DNA from: Mucilaginibacter sp. UBA4741
GTDB taxonomy: Bacteria > Bacteroidota > Bacteroidia > Sphingobacteriales > Sphingobacteriaceae
Assembly: GCA_002403905.1 (NCBI GenBank)
Contig: DHIR01000098.1
Span: 1-12,099 of the forward strand
Direction: 5' to 3'
Length of the DNA: 12,099 bases
Made by a program: the position numbers and the translations under genes. Of this stretch, positions 1 through 6,597 are shown one piece after another; the stretch's first letter is position 1; every line of letters begins with the position of its first letter. Under the pieces are notes generated by a model that was given only the letters and a program-made list of their open reading frames with translations, searched no databases and was not told where the DNA came from.

Positions 1-101
1 TATTATTGAATAAAATTTAAACAGGCTCTTAAACTATATATTATTTCTGCCGTCAGACAGAGCATAAATATCATACAATTAAACAAATTAAAACTCAAAT
101 C

Positions 102-623
102 ATGAAAAAACTTGGTTTAGTAGCCGTCGGAATGTTTTTCGCCGCTGCAACATTTGCCCAATCAACTACCCCAACAACCAGTACCCCAACCCGTACACCT
201 GCTGAAAAAGCCCAAATGAAAGATCTGCGTAAGGATGTTCGCGCATATGATAAAGACAAAGCCGCGGCTAAAGCAGACATTAACAAAGGCGATCTGAATG
301 CTGCCAAAACAGATATTGCTGCGGCTAAAACAGAGCGTAAAGACATTAAAACAGATGCAACCGCTTTAAAAGCCGAAGGCATAAACAAACCGGTAAAAAT
401 TGCAGATAAACAAGTAAAGGCAATTGACGAAAAAGCAGTTAAAACTGATGCCAAAACTTTGCATACCGATAAAGCTGATTTAAAAGCCGATGTTAAAAGC
501 AACGACCTAAAAGACGCGAAAGCAGATAAAGCTGATTTAAAAGCCGATCGCAAAAGCCTGAAAGCAGATGTTAAGCAAGCACGCCGTGATGGTATCAAAC
601 ACCCTATACGCCGCACAAAATAA
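102..623 (+). CDS. Exported Lys/Ala/Asp-rich repeat protein, function unknown
   Basis: I do not recognise a family. The 173-aa product starts with a clear signal peptide (residues 1-19, Lys-Lys then a hydrophobic stretch ending ATFA before Gln-Ser), so it is probably periplasmic or surface-exposed. A short Thr/Pro-rich linker follows (about 21-34). The rest is almost only Lys, Ala, Asp and Leu, with recurring KADLKAD / AAKTD-type units that should form long amphipathic, highly charged helices. A 24-bp exact direct repeat (468-491 and 525-548) shows recent internal duplication. There are no Cys or Trp residues. The C-terminus is basic (RRDGIKHPIRRTK). It is a single gene with its own terminator just downstream. 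Such Lys/Ala/Asp-rich helical proteins are sometimes linked to stress or to nucleic-acid or envelope binding, but that would be a guess here. The gene call itself is secure from the signal peptide and codon pattern. Confidence 0.85.
   Translation: MKKLGLVAVGMFFAAATFAQSTTPTTSTPTRTPAEKAQMKDLRKDVRAYDKDKAAAKADINKGDLNAAKTDIAAAKTERKDIKTDATALKAEGINKPVKIADKQVKAIDEKAVKTDAKTLHTDKADLKADVKSNDLKDAKADKADLKADRKSLKADVKQARRDGIKHPIRRTK
468..548 (+). repeat. 24-bp exact direct repeat inside the Lys/Ala/Asp-rich gene
   Basis: The same 24 bases occur at 468-491 and 525-548, 57 bp (19 codons) apart and in frame. Each encodes DKADLKAD. Identity at the DNA level, not only the protein level, points to a recent in-frame duplication. 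Confidence 0.85.
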
Positions 624-652
624 TTGCCTTACCAATGTTGAAAAATAAAAGA

Positions 653-684
653 GGGTTCCGGATATTTAACCGGGACCCTTTTTT
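653..684 (+). terminator. Rho-independent terminator, probably bidirectional
   Basis: A 9-bp stem (653-661 with 670-678, one G:U pair) with an 8-nt AT loop is followed by six T residues (679-684). It lies 30 bp after the stop of the Lys/Ala/Asp-rich gene. On the opposite strand the hairpin is followed by a T-rich tract, so it can also end the leftward 70-aa gene that stops at 699. Confidence 0.9.
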
Positions 685-698
685 GCGAGTGTGCGGGG

Positions 699-911
699 TT
701 AAATTTTTATGATCCGTGTCTCTTTTTTAGGAGCCTCGTCTTTATGCGGTGCCAGCATTGGCAACAATTTAATAATGCCAATTAATGCGCCGCCTATCAA
801 CGCCATGGCTTTAATGCCGAAGTGTACAAAAGGTTTCATAACCTCCCAATTATGTTTCCAGGTATCGGCGGGGTTTTGTTTGGGATTATATTTTACAGAG
901 TGATTTGTCAT
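699..911 (-). CDS. Small single-span membrane protein, function unknown
   Basis: No family is recognised for this 70-aa product. Residues about 31-52 (FGIKAMALIGGALIGIIKLL) form one hydrophobic, glycine-containing transmembrane segment. It is flanked by a polar N-terminal part containing Asn, Lys and Trp and by a short, highly charged C-terminal tail (HKDEAPKKETRIIKI). No signal-peptide cleavage site is evident, so an inner-membrane anchor is likely. The gene reads leftward from an ATG at 909-911 and converges on the terminator at 653-684. Its upstream region holds the TGATTCA repeats. The call rests on sensible composition and placement; a chance ORF cannot be fully excluded. Confidence 0.65.
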   Translation of the reverse strand: MTNHSVKYNPKQNPADTWKHNWEVMKPFVHFGIKAMALIGGALIGIIKLLPMLAPHKDEAPKKETRIIKI

Positions 912-997
912 AACTTTAGTATTTGTAATATGATAGCTATAATTGGGCCAAACATTTCGTTTTGGAAGAGATTAATGGGGATGCATTTGATGACTTG

Positions 998-1205
998 TGA
1001 TTCATCTTGCATGATTCATCCCATTTCGTCAAAAAGTTAAAAGAAAGATATAATCTACTTGTTTTCAATCGCTTAAATTAATTGATATGAAATCTTAGTA
1101 CTGATTCAGGGTGATTCACTCTGTTTTTATAAAAAACTTATTTACAGAAACCTATAGGCAAAAAGTGATTCAGGTGATTCATAGTGATTCACTATTTATG
1201 AATCA
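998..1205. repeat. Array of TGATTCA heptamers (7 direct, 1 inverted)
   Basis: TGATTCA occurs on the + strand at 998-1004, 1012-1018, 1102-1108, 1112-1118, 1166-1172, 1175-1181 and 1185-1191, and as its complement TGAATCA at 1199-1205. Five copies are extended to GTGATTCA. Spacings of 9, 10, 10 and 14 bp within clusters are close to one DNA helical turn. The array fills the gap between the metallophosphoesterase stop and the 70-aa membrane protein gene. The sequence cannot say whether it is a regulator-binding array or a spreading short repeat. Confidence 0.75.
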
Positions 1206-1210
1206 CTATG
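1180..1210. repeat. 12-bp perfect inverted repeat at the 3' end of the metallophosphoesterase gene
   Basis: CATAGTGATTCA (1180-1191) and TGAATCACTATG (1199-1210) are exact reverse complements with a 7-nt loop. The right arm includes the stop codon (1206-1208) of the leftward metallophosphoesterase gene. In the direction of that gene no T-run follows directly (TTTTT comes about 15 nt later), so it is not a canonical terminator, though it may protect the mRNA 3' end. Confidence 0.7.
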
Positions 1211-2471
1211 CTACTTTTTTCCTTAATGTTATAACTGTTATCTCGGGCCAGATACCCAACCTGCCAGAGAAAGCAAGGAAACCAAAGCCACGGTTTACAT
1301 AAAGGTAGCGGTCCTTCTCGTTAACCAAACCCGCCCAATCCAAATAACGGTATTGTACCGGGCTCCACCTAAAGCCGGCTACCTCAACGCCAAACTGCGC
1401 GCCATGTGTATGGCCCGATAGGGTTAGGTGAATGTTTGCCGGGTTATAACGCACTTGCTCTTCCCAATGGCTGGGGTCATGCGAAAGAAGTATTTTAAAC
1501 GCTTTTGGATCAACACCTTTTAATGCTTTACCCAGGTCGCCAATTTTAATAAAGCCATGTCCCCAGTTTTGTACACCGATAAGGGATATTTTTTGCCCGT
1601 CCTTTTCAATCTCTAAGTTTTCGTCTAACAGCAGGCGGTAGCCCAGATCTTTATGGTGCTGTTTTAATTTATCCAGATTAGCTGCCTTTTCGGCCTCGCT
1701 ATCCCATTGGATGTAGCCGCCATAGTCATGGTTGCCTAAAATGGAGAACTGCCCGTACGGCGCCCTTAATTGGCTAAAATTGGGTATGTATTGTTCTATC
1801 TCCCAGGCGGCGTTGTTAACCAGGTCGCCGGTGAAAACAAAGAGATCGCTTTTTTGGCTTTGCGCCAGGTCGATACCCCGCTGCATAGCGGCCACATTAT
1901 CAAAACTGCCCGAGTGGATATCAGATAACTGTGTAATGGTAAAGCCATCAAAAGCATCGGGCAGGTCATCATAGTAAATTGTTTGGCGATGCACCTTATA
2001 ATCATACTTGCCCCTGAACATGGCATAGAAAAACCCAAAGAATGGAAATGCCGCCAGCAGTATAGCCAGCTCGCTTATAAACTTACGCCTCGCCGGGAAA
2101 TAGGTATGACTAACAGAATCTTTATGTTTGGCTACGGTGTTAAATATACCAACCGCACTGCGTCCGACATCGCCCAAAAACAAAATGAGTACGAAAATCA
2201 ACTTGGTAAAAAAAAAGGTAAGAAACAGGCTCAGCATCCACTCATGGAAAGGTGTCATGCCCTTTGCGGTGCTATAACTGCCAAATCCTAGTAAAAATGC
2301 CGCAGTTACACCAACAGAGATCACCAGAAATCCCCAGGGTACAACTTGCCGTGAGCGCCGCGATTGCCAATCGCTGGTAAAGGTTTTAAGTCCGTTAAAA
2401 ACATACCAGTCAAACAACAGGCTTATGGCCGCAATTATTAAGAAAATATTTAAGAAACCACCCCTGTGCAT
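1206..2471 (-). CDS. Membrane-anchored calcineurin-like metallophosphoesterase
   Basis: The 421-aa product has about four hydrophobic segments in its N-terminal third (roughly residues 7-25, 46-65, 80-100 and 131-151), followed by a metallophosphoesterase domain from about 165. All the metal-binding blocks are visible: D184-x-H186 (LSDIHSG), GD at 215-216 (FTGDLVNN), GNHD 246-249, H331 (LLSHDP) and GHTH 353-356. This is the arrangement of YkuE/YaeI-type enzymes, which are binuclear-metal phosphodiesterases or pyrophosphatases; YkuE and YaeI relatives have been tied to cell-wall or lipid precursors, so an envelope substrate is plausible. The actual substrate cannot be read from the sequence. 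The topology of the first segments does not tell which side of the membrane the domain faces. It is transcribed alone; its stop codon lies inside a 12-bp inverted repeat. Confidence 0.93.
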   Translation of the reverse strand: MHRGGFLNIFLIIAAISLLFDWYVFNGLKTFTSDWQSRRSRQVVPWGFLVISVGVTAAFLLGFGSYSTAKGMTPFHEWMLSLFLTFFFTKLIFVLILFLGDVGRSAVGIFNTVAKHKDSVSHTYFPARRKFISELAILLAAFPFFGFFYAMFRGKYDYKVHRQTIYYDDLPDAFDGFTITQLSDIHSGSFDNVAAMQRGIDLAQSQKSDLFVFTGDLVNNAAWEIEQYIPNFSQLRAPYGQFSILGNHDYGGYIQWDSEAEKAANLDKLKQHHKDLGYRLLLDENLEIEKDGQKISLIGVQNWGHGFIKIGDLGKALKGVDPKAFKILLSHDPSHWEEQVRYNPANIHLTLSGHTHGAQFGVEVAGFRWSPVQYRYLDWAGLVNEKDRYLYVNRGFGFLAFSGRLGIWPEITVITLRKKVA

Positions 2472-2563
2472 TAATCCTATATATAAGCCTGCAATTTAAA
2501 AAAGTAAAGGTAATTAGATGGTAAAATTTAAAGGCTGTATAAAAACAAACCCCGTTAAATATA

Positions 2564-2760
2564 GAGGTCACTGAAAAAGTCCCCTCAATATTTGAGGCTG
2601 AAAAAGAGCAGTAAAAAATTCAATTTGACGCTCTGAGAATCGTTTATACGAATCAGAGATATGTCGTTCCCTCCTGTAGGGTAAGGAAAAGGGGTTGTTC
2701 ATGATTTATGACACAACCCCTTTTTTTTCTCCGATTTAACGGGACTTTTTCAGTGCCCTC
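2564..2760. mobile_element. MITE-like non-autonomous element, 197 bp
   Basis: The ends are 20-bp terminal inverted repeats: 2564-2583 (GAGGTCACTGAAAAAGTCCC) and 2741-2760, identical after complementing except for one position. The element is flanked by a perfect 9-bp direct repeat TTAAATATA (2555-2563 and 2761-2769), the expected target-site duplication. There is no open reading frame of note inside, so movement would need a transposase in trans. The interior has a small palindrome (2583-2597) and a strong hairpin with T8 (2687-2728). The end motif CACTGAAAAAGT reminds me of ends of some Bacteroidota insertion sequences (possibly IS1182-like), but this family assignment is from memory and unverified. 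Confidence 0.82.
2687..2728 (+). terminator. Terminator hairpin carried inside the MITE-like element
   Basis: GGGGTTGT (2691-2698) pairs with ACAACCCC (2713-2720), extended by AAAA/TTTT on the outside and by TCAT/ATGA inside the loop. Eight T residues follow (2721-2728). It is a canonical rho-independent terminator on the + strand and a weaker one (TTTTCC) on the minus strand, where it could replace the lipoprotein terminator that the insertion split. Confidence 0.8.
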
Positions 2761-2785
2761 TTAAATATAACAGGGTTTGTTTTTA

Positions 2786-2965
2786 TTAGTTACGGCGATT
2801 ATCATCGCGATGGTCATCTCGATGATCGCGGTCATGGCCATTAGGATTATGCCAGTTTGGATCATTTCTGTGCATACGCTGTTGACGGTATTCCAGGGAA
2901 CAGCTTGAGATGGCTACTGACGTAAGCAACATCAATGCAACCATTTTTATAACATACTTTTTCAT
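2786..2965 (-). CDS. Small lipoprotein with Asp/His/Arg-rich tail, function unknown
   Basis: This 59-aa gene is easily missed because of its length. It begins MKKYVIKMVALMLLTSVAIS and then has Cys22 in a lipobox (ISSC), so signal peptidase II cleavage and lipid attachment are expected. The mature peptide is only about 38 residues. It ends in a hydrophilic tail rich in His, Asp, Arg and Asn (HDRDHRDDHRDDNRRN), which could bind metal or polyanions, but no function is known to me. The gene reads leftward from ATG at 2963-2965. A plausible promoter lies just upstream and the split hairpin terminator starts at the stop codon. It follows the Pr6Pr gene by 55 bp in the same direction and may also be read through from it. 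The signal sequence, promoter and terminator together make it a convincing gene. Confidence 0.8.
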   Translation of the reverse strand: MKKYVIKMVALMLLTSVAISSCSLEYRQQRMHRNDPNWHNPNGHDRDHRDDHRDDNRRN

Positions 2966-2979
2966 AGCATTTAAGTTTT

Positions 2980-3010
2980 ATAAACTAGTATGGTATAAAG
3001 ACCGTGCCAA
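2980..3010 (-). promoter_or_regulatory. Putative Bacteroidota promoter of the small lipoprotein gene
   Basis: On the minus strand TTG (3008-3010) is separated by 20 bp from TAGTTTAT (2980-2987), a partial match to TAnnTTTG. It sits 15-45 bp upstream of the start codon. The -33 spacing is right but the -7 match is imperfect. Confidence 0.35.
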
Positions 3011-3020
3011 TAACGGCCAT

Positions 3021-3656
3021 TTACGTTTTTTTAGTTAATCGGCTTATACCAATAAAAAGCAAACCAACGCTTAAAAATGCAAACAGTAAAAACGCGCAGT
3101 TTGTAAATATTTGCTCATAACTTAGCTTGTTGCCATCTATAAAACTATAAGGGTAATAGTTTGATATTGCACCGCGTATTAAAACGTAAAAGCAGTATAA
3201 CAAAGGATAAAGTAGCCAGGTAATGGCTTTTGTCCACGGTAATTTAGTTTTAGGTATAAATATTAACCAAAACAAAACAAACATTGCCGGGTCGAGCGAA
3301 TGTAGCAGTTCATCGGCCAATTTAAACAGGCCAACAGGTGTGTGCTGCGGCCGTAAAATAATTTGGTAAACCAGGCATACAATAGTAATGTAAACTGTAA
3401 TTGCCGTTATAACTGATGACCTTGAAAAGAACTTACCCCATGCCGATGAAGGGGCTAATAAAAGTAAGGTTAATGACAATGCCACCAGTATATTATTCTG
3501 TATGGTATAATAACTTAATAAATGAACTATTGCCCCACCCAGTGTACGCCCGGTAGACAAGAATTTTTCTATAGAAATATAAAACTGAAGGCATAAAGCA
3601 AACCAGGCTATTATTGCCAGCGTAGCCATATAAACTATCTTGATCTTGTTTTTCAT
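3021..3656 (-). CDS. Pr6Pr family membrane protein
   Basis: The 211-aa integral membrane protein has about six hydrophobic segments (roughly residues 8-28, 44-67, 82-101, 121-137, 144-164 and 186-206). It carries the family's landmarks: YYTIQNNILV at 49-58, a His/Pro block LLHSLDPAMF at 117-126, and NYYPYSFID at 166-174. The name and assignment come from recognition of these blocks. The fold resembles the eukaryotic AIG1/ADTRP lipid hydrolases, in which a membrane Thr and His are catalytic. T51 and H119 sit at comparable places here, but that enzymatic role is my inference. The gene reads leftward and is divergent from the large secreted protein at 3829, with a 172-bp shared upstream region. 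It is followed by the small lipoprotein gene on the same strand. Confidence 0.8.
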   Translation of the reverse strand: MKNKIKIVYMATLAIIAWFALCLQFYISIEKFLSTGRTLGGAIVHLLSYYTIQNNILVALSLTLLLLAPSSAWGKFFSRSSVITAITVYITIVCLVYQIILRPQHTPVGLFKLADELLHSLDPAMFVLFWLIFIPKTKLPWTKAITWLLYPLLYCFYVLIRGAISNYYPYSFIDGNKLSYEQIFTNCAFLLFAFLSVGLLFIGISRLTKKT

Positions 3657-3761
3657 TATGTGATATATCAGTTATTGGCTTAAAGAGATTAGTGAATTTA
3701 CAATAAATAAATTAAACTGAATTAGCACCCAATGGGTTACACTTAAAATGGGCAGAAAATG

Positions 3762-3769
3762 TATATTTG
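3762..3769 (+). promoter_or_regulatory. -7 promoter element (TATATTTG) of the NHL/T9SS gene
   Basis: TATATTTG matches the Bacteroidota -7 consensus TAnnTTTG exactly and lies 59 bp upstream of the start codon. No convincing -33 TTTG is seen at 19-21 bp further upstream. Confidence 0.5.
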
Positions 3770-3828
3770 TTTTGATTATAAACCAGCCCTTCGCTTGTGT
3801 CGCTTTAAATTAACAGTAATTACCGGGC

Positions 3829-6153
3829 ATGCCTTATAAAAAGCATCTTACGATATTTATAATAGCTTTAATAGCATTATTAATGCCGCATGCGCTTTTT
3901 GCCCAGGTGCAGCCGCCTGTAATAAGTTATAATCCGGTATCCTCTGTCTTTAGCTTAAATGTACCTATTGCCCCGTTAATGCCAATTAATGGAGGTGGGC
4001 CGGTACCGGCTGCTATTTATGGGCAGGTTACTATAGTTGCCGGCAGCTCATTGGGTTTTGCTAACGGGGTTGGCACCATCGCTAAATTTAATAAACCTAT
4101 TGATATTACTTTCGATAAGTCTTCGGGTGTTTTTTATGTGGCTGATAATGGCAATCAGGCCATTCGAAGAATGACTGCCGGTGGTGTTGTATCCACCTAT
4201 GCCGGCGGCAGCCTGGGGTATGCTGATGGTAGTGGGTTGACAGCCAAATTTAATAACCTGGCCAGTATAGGAACAGACGTATTAGGAAATGTATGGGTGA
4301 GCGAAAATGGCAATCAACTGATAAGAAAAATAGACCTGGTGAGTACAGTAAGTACTGTTGCAGGTACGCAGGGAATGACTGGTACTATAGACGGTACCGG
4401 AACTGGGGCCAAATTCAGTTCTCCAGGAGGCTTAGTGTTTGATGCTGCGGGCATTTTGTATGAATGCGATTATGGCGGTGGATTGATAAGAAGTATTAAC
4501 ACCACTACAGGAGAGGTTAAAACATTTGCCGGTAATGCCTTGAGCGCCACAACCGATGGAGTAGGCACAGCTGCCAGCTTTTATAGCCCAAGGGACCTGG
4601 CGTTTGACAAGCAAGGAAATTTATTTGTGGCGGATGTTAATGGCAATACAATAAGGAAGATAGATATGACAACCTTCCAGGTAACAACAGTTAATACCGG
4701 TGCCTATCCTTACAGCATAGCTATAGGTGCAAGCGGTAATATATATATATCAGACCGGGTAGATAATGTAATTAAAGAACTTTCACCAAGTGGTAGAATA
4801 ACTGTTCTTGCCGGCAGCTCAAACCTGACGGGGTTTGCAGACGGAGTAGGTTCAGCCGCATTGTTTAATAACCCATACGGTATAACGTTGGATGACCAAA
4901 GTAATCTGTACGTGGCCGATTATGGTAACAACCTTATCCGGAAAATAAATTTAAGCGGTTACACCATAGATAAAGCCCTGCCGACCGGCCTCAGCTTTGA
5001 TAAAAAAACAGGTATTATAAGTGGTACACCTACTACTGTATGGCCGTTAACGGCTTATATCATTACGGGCTATAACACGGGCGGCAGCAATGAAACTGTA
5101 ATAAACTTGGAAGTAAATTCCCCAAGCTCAATTACGTTTAACCCCATACCCGCAAAGACTATTTGCGATGTTGATTTTGATCCCGGAGCTACCAGCATAC
5201 AACCTATAACATATACCAGCAGTAATACTGCTGTAGCCACTATAGCTTCCAATAAGATCCATATTACCGGGCCGGGCACATCAATCATTACGGCAGATAA
5301 TGGGGGTACACCTGTTACACAGGTTTTAACCGTTACTGCACCTGTTGTACCATATGTAACTATAACTGCAGAAATCACAACTGCCGTATGCGCAGGCAGG
5401 ATATTAGGTTTTACCGCCGCTGCAACCAATGCAGGTAATAACCCAACCTACCAGTGGAAAGTAAATGGCACAAACAGCGGTACAAATAGTGTCGCCTATT
5501 ACAGCAGTACGCTTAGCAATAATGATGTCATTACCTGTACAGTAACTAATAACGATTATTGTATAGCTGTCGCCTCGCCTCCATCTAACCCGTTAACCGT
5601 ACAGATAAATCCGCTGGTTACAGTTTCGGTAAATATTAGCGCTACTGCAAGTACGGTATATGAAGGTACACCTATAACTTTTACCGCTACGCCGCAAAAT
5701 GCGCCGTCTATAATATCTTACCAATGGTATATAAATACAACAGTTGCTGGTACAAGCAGCTCCACTTTTACAAGCAGTAAGTTAATTGATGGCGATGTTA
5801 TTACCTGCACCATAGTAAGCGGTGGCTGCGCGGTGGATAGCATTGTAACTTCAAATGCAATAAGTGTAACTATAAAACCCAACATTACTATTGTAGTGCC
5901 TAATACCTTTACGCCCAACGGCGATGGTATAAACGATCTATGGAACATATCACAATTAGTGGGTTTCCCTAACTCCATAGTAAATGTATACAACAGATAT
6001 GGTGCTTTGGTATATCATTCTATAGGATACGCCAAATCATGGAATGGTATGTCAAATAACAGCGCATTGCCTGTGGGCACTTATTATTACGTTATAGATC
6101 CAAAAAATGATCGGCAAAAAATAGTAAAAGGCTGGGTATCCATTTTGCGATAG
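3829..6153 (+). CDS. Secreted NHL-propeller / Ig-like protein with T9SS type B sorting domain
   Basis: The 774-aa product starts with a signal peptide (1-25, ending HALFA before Gln-Val). Residues about 64-375 are NHL-type repeats: six blades near 64-116, 120-168, 173-223, 228-278, 284-316 and 323-373. Five contain the insert G-x-DG-x-G-x-x-A-x-F-x-x-P and end in a VAD-x-x-N-x-x-IRKI-like strand. The fifth blade lacks the insert. Next come a putative-Ig segment (LPTGLSFDKKTGIISGTPT, 385-403), a Big2-like domain (about 433-502) and two Ig/PKD-like domains (about 508-592 and 596-683), each with a YQW motif and a Cys pair. The C-terminus (690-774) is a gliding-motility-associated CHU_C domain with VPNTFTPNGDGINDLW, NRYGALVY and W-N-G, the signal for export and surface attachment by the type IX secretion system. 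It is probably an adhesin or glycan/protein-binding surface protein; the ligand is unknown. It ends 2 bp from the converging MmcQ/YjbR gene. Confidence 0.93.
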   Translation: MPYKKHLTIFIIALIALLMPHALFAQVQPPVISYNPVSSVFSLNVPIAPLMPINGGGPVPAAIYGQVTIVAGSSLGFANGVGTIAKFNKPIDITFDKSSGVFYVADNGNQAIRRMTAGGVVSTYAGGSLGYADGSGLTAKFNNLASIGTDVLGNVWVSENGNQLIRKIDLVSTVSTVAGTQGMTGTIDGTGTGAKFSSPGGLVFDAAGILYECDYGGGLIRSINTTTGEVKTFAGNALSATTDGVGTAASFYSPRDLAFDKQGNLFVADVNGNTIRKIDMTTFQVTTVNTGAYPYSIAIGASGNIYISDRVDNVIKELSPSGRITVLAGSSNLTGFADGVGSAALFNNPYGITLDDQSNLYVADYGNNLIRKINLSGYTIDKALPTGLSFDKKTGIISGTPTTVWPLTAYIITGYNTGGSNETVINLEVNSPSSITFNPIPAKTICDVDFDPGATSIQPITYTSSNTAVATIASNKIHITGPGTSIITADNGGTPVTQVLTVTAPVVPYVTITAEITTAVCAGRILGFTAAATNAGNNPTYQWKVNGTNSGTNSVAYYSSTLSNNDVITCTVTNNDYCIAVASPPSNPLTVQINPLVTVSVNISATASTVYEGTPITFTATPQNAPSIISYQWYINTTVAGTSSSTFTSSKLIDGDVITCTIVSGGCAVDSIVTSNAISVTIKPNITIVVPNTFTPNGDGINDLWNISQLVGFPNSIVNVYNRYGALVYHSIGYAKSWNGMSNNSALPVGTYYYVIDPKNDRQKIVKGWVSILR

Positions 6154-6155
6154 CA

Positions 6156-6497
6156 CTATTTGGATGACGGTTTCCTGATCGGTTTTATATCCATTACAGC
6201 TTGCCATGCAGTAGTTAAAGCATCTAGCAGCATATCCTCGCGCACCTCTTTTAACTCAAAGAAAGTACAGCCCTGTAATCCCCATTTGTTAGGCACGGGA
6301 TAAATTACAGCTGGATTAAATGCTGAAAATACAGACTGATCAATTAACGATAACTTTACCATCATCCTTTGTTCAGGCTCCCACAAAGTAGCAAATATTC
6401 TACCATTGGCCCTGAAAGCTTGTTTATCAAAATGAGCATACTCATCAGTTCCTGGTAATGATAAGGCAAGTAGGCGGACGTTTTCTATAGTGACCAT
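6156..6497 (-). CDS. MmcQ/YjbR family protein
   Basis: At 113 aa this matches the usual length of the MmcQ/YjbR family, which has a CyaY-like fold and is annotated as DNA-binding. Visible landmarks are the N-terminal LALSLPGTDEYAHFDKQAFR (residues 10-29), the strand F-A-T-L-W-E (35-40), the central VKLSL, and the C-terminal EDMLLDALTTAWQAV helix. Biochemical function is not established for most members. The gene reads leftward from ATG at 6495-6497 and converges on the large secreted-protein gene with only 2 bp between stop codons, so no dedicated terminator fits between them. Its 100-bp upstream region is shared with the divergent crotonase gene. Confidence 0.85.
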   Translation of the reverse strand: MVTIENVRLLALSLPGTDEYAHFDKQAFRANGRIFATLWEPEQRMMVKLSLIDQSVFSAFNPAVIYPVPNKWGLQGCTFFELKEVREDMLLDALTTAWQAVMDIKPIRKPSSK

Positions 6498-6597
6498 ATA
6501 ATTGATGATGAGCTAAATTATTAAAAATTGCCCTAAAAAATTGCAGGTGCGTTAAATAGTCCTGATATTGTTTAAATCTACATTATTACTATAACCC

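Larger units (their letters stand above)
2539..2786 (-). terminator. Split ancestral terminator of the small lipoprotein gene, interrupted by a MITE-like insertion
   Basis: Left arm 2539-2556 and right arm 2769-2786 are complementary at 17 of 18 positions. With the 197-bp insertion and one target copy removed, they would form an 18-bp stem with a 6-nt loop (aaatat). The hairpin starts at the last base of the lipoprotein stop codon and ends in a T-run on the minus strand, so it was the terminator of that gene. With about 212 bp now between the arms, it is unlikely to fold efficiently. Confidence 0.75.

Noticed and set aside
95..616. Long open frame on the minus strand covering the Lys/Ala/Asp-rich gene
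   Set aside because: It is the mirror of a compositionally biased gene (Lys/Ala/Asp codons read backwards as Leu/Ser/Phe/Ala). The + strand frame has a signal peptide, a fitting terminator and typical repeat units, so the antisense frame is a shadow.
998..1205. TGATTCA repeats as a CRISPR array
   Set aside because: The repeated unit is only 7-8 bp, spacing is irregular (9 to 90 bp) and no cas gene is near.
2564..2760. A remnant transposase gene or small ORF inside the inverted-repeat element
   Set aside because: No frame of meaningful length or recognisable transposase residues exists in the 197 bp; it is better described as non-autonomous.
6541..6573. TTG ... TATTGTTT as promoter of the crotonase gene
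   Set aside because: The -7 part matches only two of the last four consensus bases and the spacer is 22 bp; too weak to list as a feature.
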